7,536 nucleotides of DNA from an uncultured Veillonella sp. (GTDB taxonomy: Bacteria > Bacillota > Negativicutes > Veillonellales > Veillonellaceae). Under the pieces are notes generated by a model. It was not told where the DNA came from. It was given only the letters and a program-made list of their open reading frames with translations, and made no database searches. The stretch is taken from the NCBI GenBank assembly GCA_934202095.1, contig CAKPXN010000043.1:1-7536 (forward strand). The letters are read 5' to 3'. The position numbers were made by a program, and so were the translations under genes. Shown here piece by piece: positions 1-4,246 of this stretch. Position 1 is the stretch's first letter, and each line of letters opens with the position of its first letter.

Positions 1-78
1 GTAAACGAAGTACAACACATCAACCGTATCGTGTACGATATTACATCTAAACCACCTGCAACAATTGAGTGGGAATAG
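1..78 (+). CDS. guaA: GMP synthase (glutamine-hydrolysing), C-terminal end only
   Basis: Only the last 25 codons and the TAG stop are in the window; the rest lies upstream. The reading frame ends in RIVYDITSKPPATIEWE, which is the highly conserved C-terminal tail of GMP synthase. GMP synthase converts XMP to GMP using ATP and glutamine-derived ammonia in the cytoplasm, the last step of guanine nucleotide synthesis. This tail belongs to the C-terminal dimerisation domain that completes the XMP-binding site. A hairpin terminator starts 9 bases after the stop, so guaA ends its transcription unit here. The 3' end of guaA is a known integration site for genomic islands, which is relevant to the AT-rich block that follows. 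Identification is from the conserved tail alone. Confidence 0.93.
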   Translation, partial: VNEVQHINRIVYDITSKPPATIEWE

Positions 79-87
79 TTAAATAAT

Positions 88-122
88 AAAACCCCTGTAA
101 TCTAGAGTATTACAGGGGTTTT
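88..122 (+). terminator. Rho-independent terminator of guaA
   Basis: A perfect 14-bp inverted repeat pairs 88-101 (AAAACCCCTGTAAT) with 109-122 (ATTACAGGGGTTTT) around a 7-base loop. The 3' arm ends in four T residues, with a further T-run at 127-130. It begins 9 bases after the guaA stop. The A-rich 5' arm means it could also stop transcription coming from the opposite strand. Confidence 0.92.
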
Positions 123-171
123 GGCATTTTAGAAACAATAAATATGTATAGTTGATATATATTTTAAATAT

Positions 172-200
172 TTGACTTGAAGTGATAATGAACTTAAAAT
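172..200 (+). promoter_or_regulatory. Sigma-70-type promoter for the 224-1156 gene
   Basis: The -35 element TTGACT (172-177) and the -10 element TAAAAT (195-200) are separated by exactly 17 bases. Each differs from consensus at one position. Transcription would start near 207, giving a leader of under 20 bases that contains the strong ribosome binding site AAGGAGGTG (211-219). Confidence 0.72.
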
Positions 201-223
201 GAGGTGTATAAAGGAGGTGCAAT

Positions 224-1156
224 ATGAGTACAGATAAAAGCAATTTAACTATAGCTTATACTGGGGATGCCGTAGATGATGGTACTATGGATGTTACTGT
301 GTTAGGTCCAGCATTGATGGCATTAGGCACCTTAGTTAATGAAACAAATAGATTAGTAAATAATGATAATTCCAAAATTGCTGTTAAAGTTAATGCTGAC
401 TTTCAAAAAGGATCTTTTGAAATTCAGTTAGATGTTATTAGAACATTATGTGATCAATTTCAAAGCTTGTTTACAAGTCATGTAACGGTAGAGCAGCTAT
501 TAATATTCTTGGGCCTAGCAGCTCCAGTAAAGGAGGTATTAGGCTTTCCCTCTGTTATTGATATAATAAAATGGGCTAAGAAAAGAAAAATTGATAGGGC
601 TACTCAAAATAAAGATGGGACAGTTACATTATTTATTAAAGATGAATCAATGACTGTAAATGCTACTACAGTTAATATATACCAATCTGTTCCTGTTAGA
701 GAAAGCTTAGATGCTATGGTTGCACCTACTAAACATGAAGGCATTAATACGTTTGAAGTTAGAATGGGAGATAATCATAGTAATCCTATTCAAGTTGTTA
801 GCAAAGAAGAGTCTACAAGTTTTGAATTTTCAGAGGCTGATTTAACGCAGAATGAAGAGTCAAGTGTTCAAAAATACATACAATGGGTACGTATTTTAAC
901 AGTAAATTTTGAGGATTTAAAATGGCGTTTTCAGTCTGGTGATAATAAGTATTATGCAAAAATTGATGATGAGGAGTTTTTGAGAGATGTAGAAGCGGGT
1001 ATGTCCTTTACAAAAGGAGATACTTTACAAATTGAATTAGAACAAACTCAACATATAAAGTCAGATGGAAGCATAAAAAATGAATATAGAGTAACAAAAG
1101 TATTAAAAATTCAGAAACGTGCTAAAGAGATATCATTGCCATTTGATGGTATATAA
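224..1156 (+). CDS. Uncharacterised 310-residue protein with central hydrophobic segment
   Basis: I cannot assign a function. Three parts are visible. Residues about 8-75 form a domain with a conserved-looking helix (LMALGTLVNETNRLVN) and a KGSFEIQLDV strand; this pattern recalls a family of bacterial hypothetical proteins often found on accessory elements. Residues about 90-117 are a hydrophobic, glycine-containing stretch (LLIFLGLAAPVKEVLGF) followed by the basic run KKRK, which could be one membrane helix or a buried hairpin. Residues about 225-300 look like a beta-rich module (WRFQSGDNKYYAKIDDEEF, then FTKGDTLQIELEQ). There is no signal peptide. The start is well supported: AAGGAGGTG ends 4 bases before the ATG. 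The gene is monocistronic, with its own promoter (172-200) and terminator (1258-1287), and is strongly AT-rich compared with the GNAT and transporter genes. A membrane-associated accessory or defence role is possible but unsupported by any catalytic motif. Confidence 0.85.
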   Translation: MSTDKSNLTIAYTGDAVDDGTMDVTVLGPALMALGTLVNETNRLVNNDNSKIAVKVNADFQKGSFEIQLDVIRTLCDQFQSLFTSHVTVEQLLIFLGLAAPVKEVLGFPSVIDIIKWAKKRKIDRATQNKDGTVTLFIKDESMTVNATTVNIYQSVPVRESLDAMVAPTKHEGINTFEVRMGDNHSNPIQVVSKEESTSFEFSEADLTQNEESSVQKYIQWVRILTVNFEDLKWRFQSGDNKYYAKIDDEEFLRDVEAGMSFTKGDTLQIELEQTQHIKSDGSIKNEYRVTKVLKIQKRAKEISLPFDGI

Positions 1157-1180
1157 AACTCTATAATGTTTTGAAGATAG

Positions 1181-1207
1181 TTGAAAGAATTTATAAAATT
1201 CCTTCAA
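1181..1207 (+). other. Imperfect hairpin in the 3' UTR
   Basis: Bases 1181-1192 (TTGAAAGAATTT) pair with 1196-1207 (AAATTCCTTCAA) around a 3-base loop, giving 12 positions with one A-C mismatch. It starts 24 bases after the stop of the 310-residue gene and has no T-run, so it is not a classic terminator. It could protect the mRNA 3' end, or be chance in AT-rich DNA. Confidence 0.4.
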
Positions 1208-1257
1208 AGAAGTGTATATATTTATATCAATATCAACTAATAATCATTTATTTATTT

Positions 1258-1287
1258 AAGCCTCTCATCAATGATGAGAGGCTTTTT
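1258..1287 (+). terminator. Rho-independent terminator of the 224-1156 gene
   Basis: AAGCCTCTCATC (1258-1269) pairs with GATGAGAGGCTT (1273-1284) around an AAT triloop, a perfect 12-bp stem. The T-run 1283-1287 follows the GC-rich base. It lies about 100 bases after the 310-residue gene and separates it transcriptionally from the cyclase-like gene. Confidence 0.93.
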
Positions 1288-1317
1288 ATAGAAGTGTAAT
1301 ATACAGATTTTAGTTTT

Positions 1318-1326
1318 TGTTATAAA
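1318..1326 (+). promoter_or_regulatory. Candidate extended -10 promoter for the cyclase-like gene
   Basis: The sequence TGTTATAAA (1318-1326) is an extended -10 element: TG, one base, then TATAAA. No good -35 is seen at the usual spacing (AATATA at 1298-1303 is poor), but extended -10 promoters need little or none. The start would fall near 1333, leaving a leader of about 90 bases before the ATG at 1424. A second -10-like TATAAA at 1389-1394 has no -35 partner. Confidence 0.4.
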
Positions 1327-1332
1327 AATGTA

Positions 1333-1412
1333 CCACTGGGAGTTTGGGGGTCAAAGTCTTATTTACGTATATGAGTTAACTCAGTGTCTATAAATTTACT
1401 TATTTAGTGGAG
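1333..1412 (+). promoter_or_regulatory. Possible structured leader of the cyclase-like gene
   Basis: This gene-free leader contains an unusually G-rich patch (1334-1350) in otherwise AT-rich DNA and two mutually exclusive pairings. In one, CACT-GG-GAGTT (1334-1344) pairs with AACTCAGTG (1378-1386), 9 base pairs with a two-base GG bulge. In the other, CCACT (1333-1337) pairs with AGTGG (1406-1410), which overlaps the ribosome binding site GGAG (1409-1412). The first would leave the site free and the second would mask it. The pairings are short and may be chance. No known riboswitch class is recognised. Confidence 0.25.
1372..1383. repeat. 12-bp perfect palindrome TGAGTTAACTCA
   Basis: A perfect palindrome lies 40 bases upstream of the cyclase-like start codon and just before a TATAAA box (1389-1394). 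Its size and symmetry would suit a dimeric repressor operator. Its right half is also one arm of the possible leader hairpin. No second copy was noticed in the window. Confidence 0.35.
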
Positions 1413-1423
1413 ATTATTAAAGT

Positions 1424-2227
1424 ATGAAATATGTAGCGTTTTTAGATATATTAGGGTTTAAAGAGCGGCTTAAAAAAGCGACACATGCTGATGCACAAAC
1501 CTACATTCAACAATTTTCTTCAATTATATATAAAAATTTTCAAAAATTAGGTAATAATAGAATTAATGGGTATGTTTTCAGTGATTCATTAATTTTATAT
1601 TCCTTAGATACAGAGCTTAGTAATTTATTAGACTTAATTAAATTAATACAAACTATATGTAAGGATGAGTTTATTAAAAAAGGATTTCTGATTAGAGGAA
1701 GTATTACAAGAGGACAATTTGATGAAATCAATGCGAATAATCTTGATAACTTAAGAAAAGGATTGCTTGTTGGTACTGCTTTTGTTGAAGCTTATACTCT
1801 AGAGAGTTCTGAGAAAGTAATCGGAATTACCTTATCTAAAACTGTTTACGAAGATTTGTATTATAATAACTATCTTAAAGATGAAGTAGAAAATGATAAT
1901 AATACAAGCTACTTTATTAGATATATTGATTTAGATTTTCTTCTTTCTGATAGGAATTTGTATGAGTTTATAAAATTAGCTGTTGAATCTGAATGGAAAC
2001 CACATTATTACAACGCTATATATTTAGCAATTAAAAATGAATCTAATGATAAAAAGGTTGAAGATCTCTTTATAAAAGTAGAAAATATTATAGTCGATAT
2101 ACCATCAAAAGTTGGGTGGCGTGCACTAGATGACTTTATTGAAAATGCTTTTAGTAAAGATGTAAAAGTTGGTTTTAAAAAACGTTTTTTAAAACATATT
2201 CGTAATAAATTATTAAATGAGGCCTAA
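1424..2227 (+). CDS. Class III nucleotidyl cyclase-like protein of unknown activity
   Basis: Residues 4-130 match the order of motifs in class III nucleotidyl cyclases. FLDILGF (6-12) corresponds to the F-x-D-I-x-G-F metal strand. FSDSLI (52-57) carries the second metal Asp. RGSITRG (91-97) corresponds to RIGIHTG, and GTAFVEAYTLE (117-127) to the G..VN.AARL helix. The metal aspartates would be D8 and D54, 46 residues apart, close to the spacing in known cyclases. However, the helix that normally carries the transition-state Asn and Arg has V121 and T125 at those places, so ordinary cAMP/cGMP synthesis is doubtful. The fold is shared by uridylate and cytidylate cyclases of Pycsar phage defence, and by many unstudied FLDILGF proteins. 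Residues 150-267 are helical-looking and unassigned. It is soluble, with no signal peptide. The start sits directly before the catalytic motif; its GGAG (1409-1412) is rather far upstream, at 11 bases. It is strongly AT-rich and forms an operon with the gene one base downstream. Confidence 0.8.
   Translation: MKYVAFLDILGFKERLKKATHADAQTYIQQFSSIIYKNFQKLGNNRINGYVFSDSLILYSLDTELSNLLDLIKLIQTICKDEFIKKGFLIRGSITRGQFDEINANNLDNLRKGLLVGTAFVEAYTLESSEKVIGITLSKTVYEDLYYNNYLKDEVENDNNTSYFIRYIDLDFLLSDRNLYEFIKLAVESEWKPHYYNAIYLAIKNESNDKKVEDLFIKVENIIVDIPSKVGWRALDDFIENAFSKDVKVGFKKRFLKHIRNKLLNEA
2219..2222 (+). promoter_or_regulatory. Ribosome binding site deciding the start at 2229
   Basis: GAGG at 2219-2222, inside the last codons of the cyclase-like gene, lies 6 bases before the ATG at 2229. 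An in-frame ATG at 2217 would overlap this site and has no comparable motif at the right distance, so 2229 is preferred. Confidence 0.6.
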
Positions 2228-2228
2228 T

Positions 2229-2552
2229 ATGAGCAATTTAGATTTTACAATTAGTTGCACCATTACCTTCTTCAGTAAGAGGATGACGAGTCCACCAAAT
2301 TTAAATAATGGAAAGTATAGTCCTCAAATCGTTGTAAAAGGCACTGAGGAATATTTTGAAATTAACTTTATTGATGGTGAGGATGTCATCTTTGATAAAC
2401 CAATACACGCCAATGCGCTGCCAGTAAATGAGGATATAGATTATTCTGCTTTACAAGAAGGCATGGAATTCCTTATCCTGGACGGTGGTACGATTGTTGG
2501 AGAGGGGATTGTAAAAGAAATCTTTCAACATAAACCATGTAACAAGAAATAG
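2229..2552 (+). CDS. Small protein resembling stand-alone EF-Tu domain 3
   Basis: The 107-residue product resembles the C-terminal beta-barrel (domain 3) of elongation factor Tu along its whole length. FTISCTITFFSKRMTSPP...GKYSPQIVV (residues 6-36) parallels the domain-3 stretch with R-x-TP and GYRPQF. GMEFLILDGGTIVGEGIVKEIF (78-99) parallels GLRFAIREGGRTVGAGVV. The GTPase domain and domain 2 are absent and there is no sign of a lost upstream part, so this is a family of free barrels and not a broken EF-Tu. In EF-Tu this domain contacts the tRNA T-stem and EF-Ts; whether this protein binds RNA or translation factors is unknown. It begins one base after the cyclase-like stop and so is probably translationally coupled. 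The GNAT gene begins 29 bases downstream. G+C content rises toward its 3' half, so it may belong to the native flank and not to the AT-rich block. Confidence 0.72.
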   Translation: MSNLDFTISCTITFFSKRMTSPPNLNNGKYSPQIVVKGTEEYFEINFIDGEDVIFDKPIHANALPVNEDIDYSALQEGMEFLILDGGTIVGEGIVKEIFQHKPCNKK

Positions 2553-2572
2553 TTGTGGGGAGCATATCCGTT

Positions 2573-2576
2573 GGAG
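2573..2576 (+). promoter_or_regulatory. Ribosome binding site deciding the start at 2582
   Basis: GGAG at 2573-2576 lies 5 bases before the ATG at 2582. An in-frame GTG at 2555 would add nine residues (with sequence GSISVGVY after the start) that match nothing in the GNAT fold and have no Shine-Dalgarno sequence, so the ATG is chosen. Confidence 0.65.
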
Positions 2577-2581
2577 TTTAT

Positions 2582-3046
2582 ATGATTAAAATAATTGATG
2601 GCAAACCGTATTTAGATCAGGTGAAAGAGTTAATTCAAGAGTATACGCAGTGGCTTGGTCGCGATTTGTCCTTTCAGAATTTAGATGAGGAATTGGCGGA
2701 TATTGCCGAGAAATATACGGCTCCGAATGGTGAGTTATTGGTGGCTATCGATGATAATGATGTGGTGCTGGGCATGGTGGCGTATTATCAGCATAGCGAT
2801 ACGCGTTGCGAGATGAAGCGTCTTTATGTACGTCCAGAGGGGCGTGGACATGCTCTAGGTGATCGTTTGATTGAAAGTATCATGGATCACGCCAAGGCTT
2901 CTGGCTATAAGGAAATGGTACTCGATACAATTGAACCGTTGAAAGCAGCCATCCATTTGTACAAGAAATATGGGTTTACTGAATGTGATCCGTACTATCA
3001 TAACCCTATGGATGATGTTATCTATATGAGTAAATCACTTGTTTGA
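2582..3046 (+). CDS. GNAT family N-acetyltransferase
   Basis: A 154-residue single-domain GNAT enzyme, which would transfer an acetyl group from acetyl-CoA to an amine in the cytoplasm. Motif A, which binds the CoA pyrophosphate, is KRLYVRPEGRGHALGDRLI (79-97). Its loop reads RGHALG where RGxGxG is usual, so the first glycine is Ala91, a tolerated but notable change. Motif B is AAIHLYKKYGF (122-132), whose Tyr127 is placed like the usual general-acid tyrosine. The C-terminus (YYHNPMDDVIYMSKSL) fits a common subfamily of small GNATs of unknown substrate. Chosen as 2582 and not the in-frame GTG 27 bases earlier because of the GGAG spacing. It may be read through from the cyclase-like/EF-Tu-like pair, as only 29 bases separate them and no terminator is visible. 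The substrate cannot be predicted. Confidence 0.9.
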   Translation: MIKIIDGKPYLDQVKELIQEYTQWLGRDLSFQNLDEELADIAEKYTAPNGELLVAIDDNDVVLGMVAYYQHSDTRCEMKRLYVRPEGRGHALGDRLIESIMDHAKASGYKEMVLDTIEPLKAAIHLYKKYGFTECDPYYHNPMDDVIYMSKSLV

Positions 3047-3077
3047 TGCCATCTATTAGATAACGTATGTATAAGAA

Positions 3078-3100
3078 TCTTGGAATCTAGGATTCTAAGA
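3078..3100 (+). other. Hairpin between two GNAT genes
   Basis: Bases 3078-3087 (TCTTGGAATC) pair with 3091-3100 (GATTCTAAGA) around a TAG triloop, 10 pairs including one G-T wobble. There is no T-run, so it is at best a weak terminator. It sits 27 bases before the start of the next GNAT and might be a processing or regulatory hairpin. No clear promoter was found in 3047-3126. Confidence 0.4.
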
Positions 3101-3126
3101 AGTTAGGAATTCATTGGAGGGCTGTT

Positions 3127-3546
3127 ATGGCGATTACTTATACTGAAGAGCGAAATTTTACGTCCCAGCAGGTAGCGGATTTATTTCTAGCTGTTCGTTG
3201 GGTAGTAGGCAAGTATCCTGACCGCTTATACAAGGCGTTGATGAATTCCTCTCGTGTGATTTCTGCTTGGGATGGTGACCGTTTGGTTGGTCTTATCCGC
3301 GTCATGGACGATAGCGAGCTAGTATGCTTTATAAATTATGTGCTAGTTCATCCCGATTATCAGGGGCATGGCATTGCAGGTCATTTGCTAGAAATGGTGA
3401 AAGCCACTTACAAGTCTTACTTGTACATCAATGTTATGATTGGTGATAGCAAGAATGCAGCATTTTATGAAAAGCACGGCTTTAAGGTAAAAGCGAATTC
3501 CTTACCAATGCAGTATCGCAATGTACCTAAATACACAGAAAAATAA
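3127..3546 (+). CDS. GNAT family N-acetyltransferase, small type
   Basis: A 139-residue GNAT-fold protein, predicted to use acetyl-CoA. Motif A is VLVHPDYQGHGIAGHLLEMV (72-91), with the canonical Q-G-H-G-I-A loop gripping CoA. Motif B is NAAFYEKHGF (110-119), with Tyr114 as probable general acid. The N-terminal helix region LFLAVRWVVGKYPDRLYKAL, followed by VISAWDGDRLVGLIRV, is typical of short bacterial GNATs that are nearly all GNAT core. It shows no close similarity to the GNATs on either side, so it is not a tandem duplicate. Start: GGAGG (3116-3120) lies 6 bases before the ATG. A hairpin with a short T-run follows the stop, so this gene ends a unit. The substrate is unknown. Confidence 0.9.
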   Translation: MAITYTEERNFTSQQVADLFLAVRWVVGKYPDRLYKALMNSSRVISAWDGDRLVGLIRVMDDSELVCFINYVLVHPDYQGHGIAGHLLEMVKATYKSYLYINVMIGDSKNAAFYEKHGFKVKANSLPMQYRNVPKYTEK

Positions 3547-3561
3547 TACGTGAATTACTAT

Positions 3562-3598
3562 AAGGCTACACATAGTTATATGTATGTGTAGCCTTTAT
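3562..3598 (+). terminator. Rho-independent terminator after the second GNAT gene
   Basis: AAGGCTACACATA (3562-3574) pairs perfectly with TATGTGTAGCCTT (3583-3595) around an 8-base loop. A short T-run (3594-3596) follows, then ATGG, so the tail is weak but the 13-bp stem is strong. It starts 15 bases after the stop of the second GNAT gene. Confidence 0.75.
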
Positions 3599-3654
3599 GG
3601 TGTAAAGCATTTATACTAAAATGGTTTCATAAATACATTAAGAAGGATATTAAT

Positions 3655-4137
3655 ATGTTAATACGAAAAGCTACAGTAGATGATTTAGATTTAGTGACAC
3701 ATATAGAGGCAACTTGCTTCCCTCCTGCCGAGGCAGCACCTCGAGAGGCCTTTAAGGAAAGATTAGACCATTATGCGGGGCAGTTTTTGATTGCTTTTGA
3801 CGGCGATACGCCAATCGGGTTTATTGATGGTTTTGTATCCGATGATGAAATATTGATAGATGAAATGTTCGCTGATGCATCCTTGCACAACCCTAACGGT
3901 GCATGGCAGATGATATTTGGGCTAAATACATTGCCTGAGTATCGGAATCGTGGTGTAGGTGGTAAGTTAATTGAGGCCTTCATCGATCTTGCGAGAGAGG
4001 AAAAGCGTAAGGGTGTTATTTTGACATGCAAAGAAGAAAAGATTCATTATTACGCCAAGTTTGGTTTTGTGAATGAAGGTGAATCTGTATCTGATCACGG
4101 TGGTGCTAAGTGGTATCAGATGCGTGTTGTATTCTAG
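3655..4137 (+). CDS. GNAT family N-acetyltransferase, AANAT-like
   Basis: A 160-residue GNAT enzyme. The N-terminal signature IEATCFPPAEAAPREAFKER (17-36) resembles the arylalkylamine (serotonin) N-acetyltransferase-like branch, where E-x-x-CFP-x-x-EAA is characteristic. Motif A is LNTLPEYRNRGVGGKLIEAF (90-109), with the R-N-R-G-V-G acetyl-CoA loop. Motif B is HYYAKFGF (131-138), followed by SVSDHGGAKWYQM, also usual in this branch. By family it would acetylate a primary amine, possibly an aromatic amine or polyamine, but bacterial members rarely have known substrates. Start: GAAGGA (3642-3647) lies 7 bases before the ATG. It follows a terminator, so it probably has its own promoter; TATACT (3612-3617) could be a -10, but no -35 is convincing. 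It is convergent with the metal-transport operon. Confidence 0.9.
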   Translation: MLIRKATVDDLDLVTHIEATCFPPAEAAPREAFKERLDHYAGQFLIAFDGDTPIGFIDGFVSDDEILIDEMFADASLHNPNGAWQMIFGLNTLPEYRNRGVGGKLIEAFIDLAREEKRKGVILTCKEEKIHYYAKFGFVNEGESVSDHGGAKWYQMRVVF

Positions 4138-4156
4138 CTATATAATTAAATATAAG

Positions 4157-4204
4157 AAAAGAAGCTGAAATCTTGCAGTGTAGCATTGATTTCAGCTTCT
4201 TTTT
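4157..4204. terminator. Bidirectional terminator between convergent units
   Basis: A perfect 16-bp inverted repeat pairs 4157-4172 (AAAAGAAGCTGAAATC) with 4188-4203 (GATTTCAGCTTCTTTT) around a 15-base loop that can itself form a TGC/GCA extension. T-runs follow on the + strand (4200-4204), and on the - strand as the complement of 4157-4160. It serves the AANAT-like gene (+) and the metal-transport operon (-). Confidence 0.93.
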
Positions 4205-4246
4205 GTTGGGGAGATATATATTTTTAAGGGGTTTGATTGAAATTAA

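Larger units (their letters stand above)
123..2227. other. AT-rich block, possible small genomic island after guaA
   Basis: From just after the guaA terminator to the end of the cyclase-like gene the DNA is visibly far more AT-rich than the rest. By hand count, the row 1501-1560 has 10 G/C in 60, while the row 5221-5280 in the transporter operon has 32 in 60. Both genes inside are of accessory, uncharacterised types. The left edge abuts the guaA 3' end, a known island insertion site. Against a mobile origin, I found no integrase, no transposase, and no second copy of the guaA tail that would mark an attachment site. The right edge is indistinct, since composition rises gradually through the next gene (2229-2552). 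Horizontal acquisition is therefore inference. Confidence 0.4.

Noticed and set aside
1328..1393. A 21-codon open frame (MYHWEFGGQSLIYVY...) in the gap before the cyclase-like gene.
   Set aside because: There is no ribosome binding site upstream, and its ATG would lie before the most likely transcription start. A leader peptide cannot be excluded but is not supported.
1540..1731. Minus-strand open frame inside the cyclase-like gene.
   Set aside because: It lies antisense to a gene with recognisable motifs and has no ribosome binding site or similarity.
1424..2227. Calling the cyclase-like gene a Pycsar uridylate or cytidylate cyclase.
   Set aside because: The fold is compatible, but no cyclic-nucleotide-binding effector gene is adjacent and two usual catalytic positions differ. 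The evidence supports only a cyclase-like fold.
1..2600. Direct repeat of the guaA 3' end that would mark an island attachment site.
   Set aside because: I looked for a second copy of the GAGTGGGAATAG tail and found only unrelated G-rich patches. No integrase is present in the window either.
3771..4031. Minus-strand open frame inside the AANAT-like gene.
   Set aside because: The + strand reading has complete GNAT motifs, and the antisense frame shows nothing recognisable.
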